Assembly: GCA_002816585.1 (NCBI GenBank)
Contig: MUCT01000041.1
Coordinates: 1-64,000 of the forward strand
Direction of reading: 5' to 3'
Length of the DNA stretch: 64,000 nucleotides
Origin: SAR202 cluster bacterium Io17-Chloro-G6
GTDB lineage: Bacteria > Chloroflexota > Dehalococcoidia > UBA3495
Positions 45,469 to 54,700 of the stretch are shown one piece after another (position 1 is the first letter of the stretch; the number at the start of each line of letters is the position of its first letter). The notes beneath the pieces are model-generated. The model saw only the letters and a program-made list of their open reading frames with translations, had not been told where the DNA came from and made no database searches. A program made the position numbers and the translations under genes.

Positions 45469-47052
45469 ATGAGTTGGCGGACAAGGTTCTCGGGACTGGC
45501 CTTCGGCATCTTGATCCTTGCTATAGCCGCGTGTGGCGCCTCAGCTACTGCCACGCCCAGCACGTCTGGCGCGGCCAGCGAGTCCAGCGCCTCCACCGTC
45601 CCGGCAGAGGACCGCGTCTTGAAGGTCGCCATGACCTTCTTGGACGAGCCGCCGGACCCTTATCAGGCTGGCTGGTTGGCGGTCCCCACGGGCCTCGCCG
45701 AGACGTTGTTCAAACAGGATGAAAGCCTCAACACTAAGCCATGGCTGGCGACCGGCGCGGTCCAAGTTGAGCCCACGGCTTGGGAGATATCCCTACGCGA
45801 GGGAGTCAAGTTTCATAACGGGTCCTTGATGGACGCCGCGAAGGTCAAGGGCTCCCTTGATCTGGCTTTGTTGCGCCGGCCTGGCACCAGGGTGCTGCTG
45901 GATGTTGACCGGGTCGAGGTGAAGAACCCGTTGACGGTCGTCGTGCACACGAATTCCCCCAATCCAGTACTTCCTGGATTGCTCACCAATCAGAACACCA
46001 GCATCGCCGACCCGGACACGGTGCCTGCTTCCGTGGATGACTCTGCGGAATTCGCTGCCATGACCGGTCCATTCAAGCTGGTCTCTTTCACCGCCGACCA
46101 AGAGATGACGGTGGTCGCCCACACCGATTACTGGCAGGGCACGCCTGCTCTGGACCGGGTCGAGTACGTGGCTTTCACCCAAAGCGATACCCGCCTCATC
46201 GCCCTGCAGAGCGGCGACGTCGATATCTCGGTCAATCTCTCACCCCAGGGCGCAGTGGTTGTGGGCAACGATTCCTCCCTTGATGTGCGGACCGCCGCCC
46301 CGTCGGGGATGCTGTTCATGTTTGTGAACCATGAGAGTCCAGCGATGCAAGACCCTCTGGTGCGCAGGGCCATAGCCATCGCGGTTGACCGGCAGGCAAT
46401 GTCGTCGGGCGTGGCCGACGGCCACGCGGTTCCGGCGGAGAGTATCTTCCCTCCAGGGTTCATCTCTTGCCAAACTTCGAGCGGATTTCCCTACGACCCT
46501 GAAGCAGCCCGCCAACTGCTTGCCGACGCTGGGTACAAGGACGAAGACGGGGACGGCATAGTGGAGAAAGATGGAACGAAGTTGGAGTTGGTACTCCAGA
46601 CCTATCCCGAGCAGCCGCTACTGCCTCCGATGCTCGAAGCGTTCCAATCTATGTTGAAGGACATCGGCGTGGGCGCCAAGGTGCAGATCGTGGAGTGGAC
46701 CCTTGCCGGCCAGGGCGGGTACGACCTGTTCGGTTATAGCAACGGCACCACCACCACCGGAGACCCCGGATGGGCGCTGAACCGGCAATATCTGACCGGC
46801 GGCGACGAGAATCGGGGGAATTTCAGCAACACCAGGGTGGACGAACTCATCGGCCAGTTGTCCAGCGCGTCTGATCCCGCCCTGCGGCAGCAGATCGCTT
46901 GCGACGCCCTACAAGCCGGAGATGAGGAAGTTGCTCTGATCCCGGTGATGTTCCCGACCCGGCTGTATGGGGTCTCGAACTCGGTGGACTGGACGTCTGG
47001 CCCCCAGGCCGCCCGTCTCTATTTCATCGACCACCTGATCGGCCTGAAATAG
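45469..47052 (+). CDS. Solute-binding lipoprotein of a Dpp/Nik-type ABC importer
   Basis: This 527-aa family-5 extracellular binding protein has a signal peptide with a lipobox at LAIAACGA, so the mature protein is tethered by Cys22. The family is seen in WEISLREGVKFHNGSLMDAAKVKGSLD, VRRAIAIAVDRQAMSSGVA and AARQLLADAGYKDEDGDG. Members bind peptides, nickel, heme or other solutes. Control by a B12 riboswitch points to cobalt, a cobalt chelate or a corrinoid; that is inference. It is followed 1 bp later by a permease gene. No ATPase gene accompanies it in this window. Confidence 0.92.
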   Translation: MSWRTRFSGLAFGILILAIAACGASATATPSTSGAASESSASTVPAEDRVLKVAMTFLDEPPDPYQAGWLAVPTGLAETLFKQDESLNTKPWLATGAVQVEPTAWEISLREGVKFHNGSLMDAAKVKGSLDLALLRRPGTRVLLDVDRVEVKNPLTVVVHTNSPNPVLPGLLTNQNTSIADPDTVPASVDDSAEFAAMTGPFKLVSFTADQEMTVVAHTDYWQGTPALDRVEYVAFTQSDTRLIALQSGDVDISVNLSPQGAVVVGNDSSLDVRTAAPSGMLFMFVNHESPAMQDPLVRRAIAIAVDRQAMSSGVADGHAVPAESIFPPGFISCQTSSGFPYDPEAARQLLADAGYKDEDGDGIVEKDGTKLELVLQTYPEQPLLPPMLEAFQSMLKDIGVGAKVQIVEWTLAGQGGYDLFGYSNGTTTTGDPGWALNRQYLTGGDENRGNFSNTRVDELIGQLSSASDPALRQQIACDALQAGDEEVALIPVMFPTRLYGVSNSVDWTSGPQAARLYFIDHLIGLK

Positions 47053-47053
47053 C

Positions 47054-47992
47054 ATGCAGAGCTACCTGGCGCGAAAGTTGATGACCCTGCCGCTCCTCTT
47101 GTTGGGTATCTCAATAATCAGTTTTATGCTGCTGAATTTTGCCCCAGGAGACGCGGCTGAGATCACCTTACGCCGCCAAAACGACGGCGTCACGCCATCC
47201 CGCGAGGCGGTGGCTGAATTGCGGCAGGAATTGGGACTGAACGACCCACTGCCGGTGCGGTATGGAAAGTGGGTTTCCAATGCTGTTAAGGGGGACCTAG
47301 GCGAGTCTTATCGCTCCGGCGGCTCCATCGCAAATGAACTCTTCCGCCGGTTGCCCGCCACGCTTTTGTTAGCAGCCACCGCCTTAGCCTTAGCGGTGGC
47401 GGCGGGCATCCCCCTTGGGGTGATGGCGGCGGTAAGACGGGGAACCTGGCTGGATACTGCTTGCCGGCTGCTGGCCTTGGTGGGAGCGGCAGTGCCCAGC
47501 TACGTGTTGGCCCCTGCGTTGATGCTCTTATTCGCGGTCAAACTGGACTGGCTACCGGCCATCGGCTACGGCTCTCCCAAAACCTTGATCCTGCCGGCGG
47601 TCGCCCTGTCCTTCGGAACCATGGCCCAGTTGATGCGGCTTACGCGGGCCAGCGTGCTTGAAGTGCTGAGCCAAGACTACATGCGCACTGCCCGGGCCAA
47701 GGGTTTGTCGGATAAAATTGTCGTTTGGCGTCACGGCCTGAAGAACGCCCTATTGCCGGTGGTTACCGTGCTGGGAACCAGCACAGGTTATCTCTTGGGC
47801 GGCGCCGTCATCATTGAGACGATCTTCGGGTGGCCCGGCATCGGACAATTTGTTGTAACCGGGATATCCCAGCGCGACTACCCTGTGGTCCAGGGTTTCG
47901 TGCTATATGTCGCCTTCATCTTTCTATTGGTCAATCTAACGGTCGATGTTTCCTATCGATGGCTGGACCCAAGGCTGAATTTTGATCGGTAG
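47054..47992 (+). CDS. ABC transporter permease, DppB/NikB type
   Basis: This 312-aa membrane protein has the family start MQSYLARKLMTLPLLLLGISIISFML, an early NDGVTPSREAVAELRQELGLNDPL periplasmic loop, and the EAA-type loop RTARAKGLSDKIVVWRHGLKNALLP. It would form the channel with the next permease. It lies one base after the binding-protein stop and overlaps the longer frame of the next gene. The cargo is probably that of the binding protein. Confidence 0.93.
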   Translation: MQSYLARKLMTLPLLLLGISIISFMLLNFAPGDAAEITLRRQNDGVTPSREAVAELRQELGLNDPLPVRYGKWVSNAVKGDLGESYRSGGSIANELFRRLPATLLLAATALALAVAAGIPLGVMAAVRRGTWLDTACRLLALVGAAVPSYVLAPALMLLFAVKLDWLPAIGYGSPKTLILPAVALSFGTMAQLMRLTRASVLEVLSQDYMRTARAKGLSDKIVVWRHGLKNALLPVVTVLGTSTGYLLGGAVIIETIFGWPGIGQFVVTGISQRDYPVVQGFVLYVAFIFLLVNLTVDVSYRWLDPRLNFDR

Positions 47993-48017
47993 CAAAACTA
48001 AATCAGGAGAGGCCCGA

Positions 48018-48878
48018 GTGGAAGTGGTATCTCGCCGGACATCGCGCCGGCCGGGGATCGTCAGTCACTTGCGCCGAGACCCTGGTGCCGTCTTGGGATT
48101 ATCCATTGTTGCCGGGACCATTCTCTTGGCGGTGCTGGCCCCAATGCTTCCTCTGCAAAACCCCACTGACGTGGATCTTCAGAACCGCCTGCTGTCGCCC
48201 TCCGTTGGATCTCCTCTGGGCACCGACCACCTGGGCCGGGACGAGCTGAGCCGGCTCATTTTTGGGGCCCGCACCACGCTATTGATGTCAGGTGCGTCCC
48301 TTGCGATCATCATGACCATCGCCTCGTTGGTCGGCTCCTTATCGGGCTACTATGGCGGCTGGCTCGATACCGCATTGATGATGGTGGTGGACCTGTTGTT
48401 GGCTTTCCCGTCTTTGATCTTGGGAGTAGCCGTGGCCGGCGTGTTAGGACCGAGTTTGATCAACGTGATGATTGCCGTCTCAGTGGTTTGGTGGGCGAGC
48501 CACGCCCGTGTCATTCGTGGAATGGTCCTGTCGGCGAAGCAACGGGAATACGTAACGGCGGCCAGGGCCATTGGCTCGAGTGACAAGAGGATCGTGGTCG
48601 TTCACATCTCCCGCAATATCGTCGGGCCGTTCGTGGTTCTGGCAACCTTGGACATGGGTTGGATCATCCTGGGGATCGCCGGGCTGAGCTTCCTGGGGCT
48701 GGGCGCTCAGCCACCGACTCCGGAATGGGGCGCCATGCTCAACGACTCACGATCTTATATGCAGACCACGCCGTTGCTCTTGCTGGTCCCGGGCGCGGCG
48801 ATCTTTCTGTTGGTGCTGGGCTTTAACTTGCTGGGCGATGGGATTAGAGACCTGCTAGACCCCACAACCCATCGCTGA
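48018..48878 (+). CDS. ABC transporter permease, DppC/NikC type
   Basis: The second permease (286 aa) shows LSPSVGSPLGTDHLGRDELSRLIFGARTTL, and the EAA loop YVTAARAIGSSDKRIVVVHISRNI. I chose the GTG at 48018, with AGGAGAGG five nt upstream; the TTG at 47982 would overlap the previous gene by 11 bp. With its partner it would make the membrane part of the importer. The ATPase subunits expected (DppD/DppF type) must be encoded elsewhere. Confidence 0.93.
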   Translation: MEVVSRRTSRRPGIVSHLRRDPGAVLGLSIVAGTILLAVLAPMLPLQNPTDVDLQNRLLSPSVGSPLGTDHLGRDELSRLIFGARTTLLMSGASLAIIMTIASLVGSLSGYYGGWLDTALMMVVDLLLAFPSLILGVAVAGVLGPSLINVMIAVSVVWWASHARVIRGMVLSAKQREYVTAARAIGSSDKRIVVVHISRNIVGPFVVLATLDMGWIILGIAGLSFLGLGAQPPTPEWGAMLNDSRSYMQTTPLLLLVPGAAIFLLVLGFNLLGDGIRDLLDPTTHR

Positions 48879-49026
48879 TCCCGCCGTTGTGAAGGGGCAT
48901 TTGGTACAAGAATCGATAAATCCGTTGACCACGGTTAGCAATTCTATCGAGGGCATGTCCATTTGAAAGGCCGGTCAGTCAGATCACGAAAAATTAAATC
49001 CTTGAGAGTTTCAGGGCTGTGGCCCG

Positions 49027-49054
49027 TTGGGCCCATGGCCCATTGAGCTATAAT
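49027..49054 (+). promoter_or_regulatory. Candidate promoter for the small membrane protein and ChlI-ChlD gene
   Basis: A perfect TATAAT lies at 49049-49054 with a weak TTGGGC 16 bp upstream (49027-49032). If real, these two genes can be transcribed independently of the B12 riboswitch. Nothing else was recognised in the 278-bp gap after the permease. Confidence 0.45.
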
Positions 49055-49156
49055 CCTGGTGTGCAAGACCGGTTAAACAAAACCGCCGGGCTCACCCGCC
49101 GGCACATGACCTAACGGATCACGGTAGGATTTCGCTGGAAAATTGAGGGGGATGAC

Positions 49157-49312
49157 ATGGACTTGTATCGGGCTCTGACCATGTATGGAAAGTTCCTGAC
49201 TTGGGCTCTGATGGCTGGTGGGGTCACCGCGGGATTGTATTGGTACCAGCGGCGGGACGAGAAGGCGGGCAACCTCTTCGATCCGGTGAGTGGAGCGCGC
49301 ATCGAACGGTGA
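49157..49312 (+). CDS. 51-aa single-pass membrane protein overlapping the ChlI-ChlD start
   Basis: An ATG after GAGGGGG starts a 51-codon frame, MDLYRALTMYGKFLTWALMA followed by GGVTAGLYWYQRRDEKAG. One hydrophobic segment (residues 13-31) is followed by a charged tail with Arg/Lys inside, suggesting N-out or a short anchor. Its stop TGA overlaps the GTG of the cobaltochelatase gene as GTGA, a sign of translational coupling. It is not CbtB-like (no His-rich end). It may tether the chelatase or be part of the transporter; function is unknown. Confidence 0.65.
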   Translation: MDLYRALTMYGKFLTWALMAGGVTAGLYWYQRRDEKAGNLFDPVSGARIER

Positions 49313-51393
49313 CCCAACAAAACGACACTCCAAACGCCGAGTCCCGGTTTCCGTTTACGGCCATCGTCGGTCAGACAGCTATGAAACGGGCGCTGCTGCT
49401 GAACGCCGTCAACCCCAAGATTGGCGGCGTGCTGGTGCGGGGCAAGAAGGGCACAGCCAAATCGACCGCGGTCCGTTCTCTGGCGGCCCTGCTACCCGAG
49501 GTCACCGTGGTCCAGGGCTGCCCATACAACTGCAGCCCGGAGGAACGGCAGGGTCTGTGCGGCCGCTGCGAGCCTAATCATGATGGGACACAGACGGTGG
49601 TCCGCCAGATACCAATCGTTGATCTGCCCGTGGGCGCAACCGAGGACCGGTTGGTTGGTTCTCTGGACATCGAAGAGGCCATCAAGACCGGCAACCGGGT
49701 CTTCGAGCCCGGCCTCATCGCCTCCACCCACCGGGGCATCCTCTATATCGACGAGGTCAACCTGCTCAACGACCACCTGGTGGACATCCTGCTGGACGCC
49801 GCCGCCATGGGCCGCAACTATGTGGAGCGGGAAGGAATCTCGATCACGCACCGGTCGGAGTTCATATTGGTGGGCACCATGAACCCGGAGGAAGGCGACT
49901 TGCGGCCCCAACTTCTGGACCGCTTCGGCCTTGCCGTGGAAGTGGACGGCCGGTTCACCCTGGAAGAACGCCAGGAAGTCGTCAAGCGCCGCATCGCTTA
50001 TGAGGCCGACCCCCAAGGATTCATGGAGCGTTGGCGGCAGTCAGAGGAGGAAGAGAGAGAACGAGTGGTGCGCAGTCAGAAGACACTGCCCCAGGTGCAG
50101 GTGAGCGGCGACATCTTGACGCTCATCACCTCCATCTGCTCCGAGTACGATGTAGACGGGATGCGCGGCGACATCGTCATGTACAAGACCGCCAGCACCA
50201 TTGCCGCCTACGAGGACCGGACCGAGGTCAACGCCGAGGACGTTCGCGAGGCGGCCAATCTGGCGCTACTCCACCGGCAACGGCGGCAACCCTTCCAGCA
50301 GCCCAACCTGGCCACCGATCAACTGGACTCCCTGGTGGACGATTTTCAAAGCCGGGACAGCCAAAGAGAGCAACAGGACCAATCGCAAGACGGGAACCAA
50401 GGAGAGGGCGATTCTGAGCCCTCGGATTTAAGCCCGTCCGATCTAGAATCAACGGACCCCGTAACTGAGTCTGACCCGCCCGACGACCCCGGCCCAGGCC
50501 TTTTAGGCCAAGAACAACGATTTGAAGTTGGCGACCCTTTCGCCGTGCGGCCTTTGAATCTGAAGCCGCCCGACAAGCGCTCCCGCCGCGCTTCCGGCCG
50601 CCGCAACGTCACCATATCCGATTCCTCGGCGGGACGTTACGTGCGTTCACGCCAGCCCGAGGGCAAAGCTTCGGGCCTGGCATTGGACGCCACCCTGCGC
50701 GCCGCCGCCCCCCAACAGGCGGGCCGGAGAGCAGCATCCGAGTCTGCCAACGCAGTGTTGGTCGAGCCGTGGGATATCCGCGAAAAGGTCAGAGAGAGCA
50801 AGACCGGCAGTCTGGTGTTGTTCGTGGTGGACGCCAGCGGTTCCATGGGCGCCCAGCGGCGGATGGTGGCGGTAAAAGGGGCCATCATGTCTCTGCTCTT
50901 GGACGCCTACCAGCGGCGCGACCGGGTGGGGCTGATCTCTTTCCGTGGCGCCCGGGCCGATCTGCTGCTACCGCCAACCAACAGCGTTGACCTGGCCCAA
51001 GTCCATCTCCAAGAGATGCCCACCGGAGGCCGGACCCCGCTGAGCGCCGGCCTGTTCAAAGTCCTGGAGGTAATTGAGACGGAGCGGATCAAGGACCGGG
51101 ACGTGCTGCCCTTGGTGGTCCTGCTGTCCGATGGACGGGGCAATGTCGCCCAGGGGCCCGATTCCCCGCTGGACGAAGCTTCAGTCGCGGCGGGAATCAT
51201 TGGCAATGACAAGATCCCTTCCGTGGTGGTGGACACCGAGTCGGGCTTCATAAAATTGGGCATGATCCAGCCGATAGCGATGGCCATGGGCGCTCAATAC
51301 CTGAAGCTGGAAGACCTGCGGTCCGACAACCTGGCGGAGGCCGTGCGCCAGAAGATGCCCATCATCGGTGAAGCCCCGCCCCACGTTAATTAG
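49309..51393 (+). CDS. Fused ChlI-ChlD-type cobaltochelatase ATPase/VWA subunit
   Basis: The protein (694 aa from the GTG at 49309) has an AAA+ ATPase domain and a von Willebrand factor A domain. The Walker A is VRGKKGTAKSTAVRS, Walker B is ILYIDEVNLLNDHLVD, and the VWA metal site is VVDASGSMGAQ, with TPLSAGL and LLSDGRG completing it. Between them lies an acidic, Gln/Asp-rich linker. Such fused proteins are predicted partners of CobN for cobalt insertion. I chose the GTG because it begins the conserved FPFTAIVGQTAMKRAL region and overlaps the upstream small gene. Confidence 0.93.
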   Translation: MTQQNDTPNAESRFPFTAIVGQTAMKRALLLNAVNPKIGGVLVRGKKGTAKSTAVRSLAALLPEVTVVQGCPYNCSPEERQGLCGRCEPNHDGTQTVVRQIPIVDLPVGATEDRLVGSLDIEEAIKTGNRVFEPGLIASTHRGILYIDEVNLLNDHLVDILLDAAAMGRNYVEREGISITHRSEFILVGTMNPEEGDLRPQLLDRFGLAVEVDGRFTLEERQEVVKRRIAYEADPQGFMERWRQSEEEERERVVRSQKTLPQVQVSGDILTLITSICSEYDVDGMRGDIVMYKTASTIAAYEDRTEVNAEDVREAANLALLHRQRRQPFQQPNLATDQLDSLVDDFQSRDSQREQQDQSQDGNQGEGDSEPSDLSPSDLESTDPVTESDPPDDPGPGLLGQEQRFEVGDPFAVRPLNLKPPDKRSRRASGRRNVTISDSSAGRYVRSRQPEGKASGLALDATLRAAAPQQAGRRAASESANAVLVEPWDIREKVRESKTGSLVLFVVDASGSMGAQRRMVAVKGAIMSLLLDAYQRRDRVGLISFRGARADLLLPPTNSVDLAQVHLQEMPTGGRTPLSAGLFKVLEVIETERIKDRDVLPLVVLLSDGRGNVAQGPDSPLDEASVAAGIIGNDKIPSVVVDTESGFIKLGMIQPIAMAMGAQYLKLEDLRSDNLAEAVRQKMPIIGEAPPHVN

Positions 51394-51429
51394 CCTAGAA
51401 GCATCGCATCCGGCCTCCCGACAAAAAAC

Positions 51430-51458
51430 AGCCCCGGTGAATCCGGGGCTTTTCTTTT
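51430..51458 (+). terminator. Rho-independent terminator after the ChlI-ChlD gene
   Basis: GCCCCGG (51431-51437) pairs with CCGGGGC (51443-51449), followed by TTTTCTTTT. It closes the cobalt region. Confidence 0.92.
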
Positions 51459-51663
51459 GCGCGCCAGTACCCAGCCGGAATGGCGGTCCAGAAGCTCCGT
51501 TGGCCCAAGTTGACGGCCTGATTGGAATCAGCGGTCAGGCCAAATGAGACCAGTTGTTCAGACCCGCGAAGCACTTAATAACCGGGCTGAAACCGGAGAC
51601 CATAAGTGTTCCCGCAGGTTACATCTCTCTAGCTATACCAAATTTTAGACGGAAATTCACTAA

Positions 51664-52293
51664 ATGCAATCATCTTTTCAGTTCCTAAAATCGATCCCCA
51701 AAATCCTGAGCGGCGAAAAGGGCATAACAGGTCTGGAGACCGCGATCGTGTTGATCGCCTTTGTGGTGGTCTCCTCGGTATTCGCCTTCGCGGCATTGTC
51801 CACCGGAATGTTTGCCAGCGACAAGGCTAGAGAGACCATATCGGCGGGCCTGGCCCAGACTCGCGCCTCGATGCAACTCAAGGGCTCGATCATAGGAACC
51901 GCCAATTCCGCCACCGCCACCGGCACGATGACGACTATTTCGTTCCACGTGGCCCAGACGGCCGGTGGCGCGGATGTAGACCTGACCCCGGGCACCACTA
52001 CAGTGAGGTACACCGACGAGAACCAGCACAAGCTCTTTTCTTCGACCACCGGTCTCACTGTCACGCCGGTCGGCTCTTCTGATTCCGACAATCTGCTGGA
52101 GAATAACGAGGTGTATAAGATCGAATTGATCAACCTCGACACCAGCCTGCACGACACTGATAATGACACCTTGAAAACGGCCTTGGGTATCAAGACCACC
52201 TTCACCCTTGAACTTGTGCCCATCAAAGGCGCTGTGCTGCACCTCGAACGGACAACCCCCGTGTCCATGAATATCATCAACTTCCTGGACTAA
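51664..52293 (+). CDS. Archaellin (archaeal flagellin)-like protein
   Basis: The 209-aa protein begins with a short leader ending in GEKG, followed by ITGLETAIVLIAFVVVSSVF, which fits a class III (prepilin-peptidase-type) signal and an archaellin hydrophobic helix. Next come the region SDKARETISAGLAQTRASMQ and a long Thr/Ser-rich beta domain ending in SMNIINFLD. Length and architecture match archaellins of archaea and of some Chloroflexota. It would be exported, cleaved after the GEKG by a FlaK/PilD-like peptidase, and assembled into a filament or pilus-like thread. No motor, ATPase or peptidase gene lies in the window. It stands alone between two operons. Confidence 0.78.
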   Translation: MQSSFQFLKSIPKILSGEKGITGLETAIVLIAFVVVSSVFAFAALSTGMFASDKARETISAGLAQTRASMQLKGSIIGTANSATATGTMTTISFHVAQTAGGADVDLTPGTTTVRYTDENQHKLFSSTTGLTVTPVGSSDSDNLLENNEVYKIELINLDTSLHDTDNDTLKTALGIKTTFTLELVPIKGAVLHLERTTPVSMNIINFLD

Positions 52294-52458
52294 CGGCTGT
52301 GCGCCTGGTCTGAGTGGCGCTTCTTCATGACCCGCCCCCACATCGATCAAGAGACTTGACCTCCAGCCCCGTTTACATCCCATACCGGACTTGATAACCT
52401 CGAGTGTGGTCTTTTCACTGGGATAGGTCACTTTCCCCAACCGCTAGGAGGTACCCAT

Positions 52459-53841
52459 TTGGCCCGCTATATGCCCTACGCCGACATGGACAAGATGATG
52501 TCTCTGTCCAAGCGCCGGGGTTTCATGTTTCAAAGCTCGGAGATCTACGGAGGTCTGGCTTCCACCTGGGACTACGGTCCTTTGGGAGTCGAACTCAAGC
52601 GCAACGTCAAGGAGGCCTGGTGGCGCACGGTTATCACCGGGCGGGACGACATGGTGGGTCTCGACGCCGCCATCCTGATGCACCCTCAAACCTGGGTCGC
52701 CAGCGGCCACGTGGAGAATTTCTCCGACCCCCTGGTCGAGTGCAGAGAATGCAACTCCCGGTTCCGCCAGGACCACCTATTAGAGGCGACCGGCGTGGAC
52801 CCAGAATCCTCGGAGGCCGCTGCCGCTCTCAAGGAATTGCGCTGCCCCAATTGCGGCGGAGAACTGGGCGAACCGCGCCGCTTCAACCTCATGTTCAAAA
52901 CCTTCATGGGGCCAGTGGAAGACACAGCCAACGAGGTGTTTTTGCGGCCAGAGACTGCCCAGGGCATCTTCGTCAATTTCAAGAACGTGCTCGACTCGAC
53001 ACGCAAGAAGCTGCCCTTCGGCATCGGCCAGATCGGCAAGTCCTTTCGGAACGAGATTACTCCAGGCAACTTCACCTTCCGCACCAGAGAGTTCGAGCAG
53101 ATGGAAGTGGAGTTTTTCGTGAAGCCTGGCACCGACGAAGAATGGCTAGACAAGTGGGTCAAGGACCGCTTCCAATGGTACGTCGACTTGGGCATCCGGT
53201 CCGAGAACCTGAGACTGCGCAAGCACGGCGGCGACGAGTTGGCCCACTATGCCAAGGACTGCTACGACATCGAATACCGGTTCCCCTGGGGCTGGGCGGA
53301 ACTGGAGGGGATCGCCGACCGCACGGACTTCGATCTGCGCCAGCACCAGGAAGCCAGCGGCCAGGATATGACCTACTTCGATGAATCCACCGAAGAACGA
53401 GAGGAGCAGCGGTATCTGCCCTACGTGATCGAACCATCCGGTGGCGTCGACCGGGCCACTTTGGCGTTCTGGTTGGACGCCTACGACGAGGAGCCTGACG
53501 GAGACGCGGTGCGCGTGGTCTCCCACATCCACCGGGACCTGGCGCCGGTCACCGTGGCCGCTCTGCCGTTGAGCAGAAATGAGAGACTGCTGCCCACCGC
53601 CCGCCGTGTCTATGACATCCTCCGCAAGCACTTCAGGACTCAGTATGACGACGCCCAGAGCATCGGCCGCCGTTACCGCCGCCAGGACGAGATTGGGACT
53701 CCTTACTGCGTGACCATCGATTTCGATACCATCGACGATAACCAGGTGACGATCCGGGACCGGGACACCATGCACCAAACCAGAGTCCCAGTTTCGGAGT
53801 TGGTGGACATCCTAAAAGACAAAATAGAACACGCCTGGTAA
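52459..53841 (+). CDS. glyQS: Glycyl-tRNA synthetase (single-chain class II)
   Basis: The 460-aa enzyme charges tRNA-Gly. Class II motifs are visible: GFMFQSSEIYGGLASTWDYG, RPETAQGIFVNFKNVLDSTR and FGIGQIGKSFRNEITPGNFT. A zinc-type cluster has CRECNSRF and CPNCGGE. The C-terminal anticodon domain ends in a helix. The start is a TTG with GGAGG eight nt upstream. This is the alpha2 form, not the split alpha/beta form. Confidence 0.95.
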   Translation: MARYMPYADMDKMMSLSKRRGFMFQSSEIYGGLASTWDYGPLGVELKRNVKEAWWRTVITGRDDMVGLDAAILMHPQTWVASGHVENFSDPLVECRECNSRFRQDHLLEATGVDPESSEAAAALKELRCPNCGGELGEPRRFNLMFKTFMGPVEDTANEVFLRPETAQGIFVNFKNVLDSTRKKLPFGIGQIGKSFRNEITPGNFTFRTREFEQMEVEFFVKPGTDEEWLDKWVKDRFQWYVDLGIRSENLRLRKHGGDELAHYAKDCYDIEYRFPWGWAELEGIADRTDFDLRQHQEASGQDMTYFDESTEEREEQRYLPYVIEPSGGVDRATLAFWLDAYDEEPDGDAVRVVSHIHRDLAPVTVAALPLSRNERLLPTARRVYDILRKHFRTQYDDAQSIGRRYRRQDEIGTPYCVTIDFDTIDDNQVTIRDRDTMHQTRVPVSELVDILKDKIEHAW

Positions 53842-53890
53842 CCGCCGCCGCAGCCGGGTTTTCATATAACTCCATTTACTCGAGTTTGAC

Positions 53891-54670
53891 ATGCCTCCTA
53901 ATCTGGTTGCGGCCACAATAAGACAGGGGTTGTTCACGCGTATCGTTGGGCGGCGGCTCCTTTATTACCCGGAGCTTTCTTCCACGATGGACGAAGCCGC
54001 AAAGCTGGGAGAAAGCGACGCCGAAGAGGGCGCTGTCGTGGTAGCTGAGGTGCAGAGCGCGGGCCGGGGGCGCCAGGACCGCAGTTGGGTATCCCAGCCA
54101 GGTAACTTGTTGGTATCAGTCTTGTTCCGTCCGAGCCTGGAAAAGCTTCCGTTCATCAGCATCATCGGCGGGATCGCCGCCGCCAGGGCGGTGCGCAAGA
54201 TCACCGGGCTGGACCCCAAGATCAAATGGCCCAACGACTTGCTTACCGGCGGACGAAAAGTTGCCGGCATCCTGGCCGAGAGTGTCATCGCGGGGGATGC
54301 CGTATGGTATGCTGTGCTCGGCGTAGGCATGAACGTGAGCCTGAACACCGACGAAACTGAAGAGATATCTTCCTTCGCTACCAGCGTCAACGCCGCCGTG
54401 GGGCGGGAGGTGGCCCGGGAGGACCTGCTCCGCCAGTTCCTCATGGACTTGGACGCGCTTTACCTGGTGTTGGGCCAGGGGAAGTCCCCTATAGCCGAGT
54501 GGCAAGATTTGCTGGAGACCACCGGCCGGCGTCTGGTTGCAACCTGGGGAGACGACACTTTCAGCGGCGTGGCCGAGGGCACCGATGAATTGGGTAATCT
54601 GCTCCTGCGGCAGGATGACGGCACACTTCTCACCCTGACCGCCGGAGATGTCACGCTCAGTCCACACTGA
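53891..54670 (+). CDS. birA: Biotin--[acetyl-CoA carboxylase] ligase
   Basis: The 259-aa ligase attaches biotin to carboxylase carrier proteins. Key parts are YYPELSSTMDEAAKLGESDA, the biotin/ATP loop SAGRGRQDRSWVSQPGNLLVS (Asp in place of the more common Gly), IKWPNDLLTGGRKVAGILAE and a C-terminal SH3-like segment. There is no N-terminal DNA-binding domain, so it is a monofunctional enzyme. It follows glyQS by 49 bp. Confidence 0.94.
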   Translation: MPPNLVAATIRQGLFTRIVGRRLLYYPELSSTMDEAAKLGESDAEEGAVVVAEVQSAGRGRQDRSWVSQPGNLLVSVLFRPSLEKLPFISIIGGIAAARAVRKITGLDPKIKWPNDLLTGGRKVAGILAESVIAGDAVWYAVLGVGMNVSLNTDETEEISSFATSVNAAVGREVAREDLLRQFLMDLDALYLVLGQGKSPIAEWQDLLETTGRRLVATWGDDTFSGVAEGTDELGNLLLRQDDGTLLTLTAGDVTLSPH

Positions 54671-54700
54671 CGCGTCCCGAAGAACCTTTAAGAGGGATAA

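Noticed and set aside
52294..52458. Possible T-box leader before glycyl-tRNA synthetase
   Set aside because: No T-box sequence, specifier stem or terminator was seen in the 165-bp gap.
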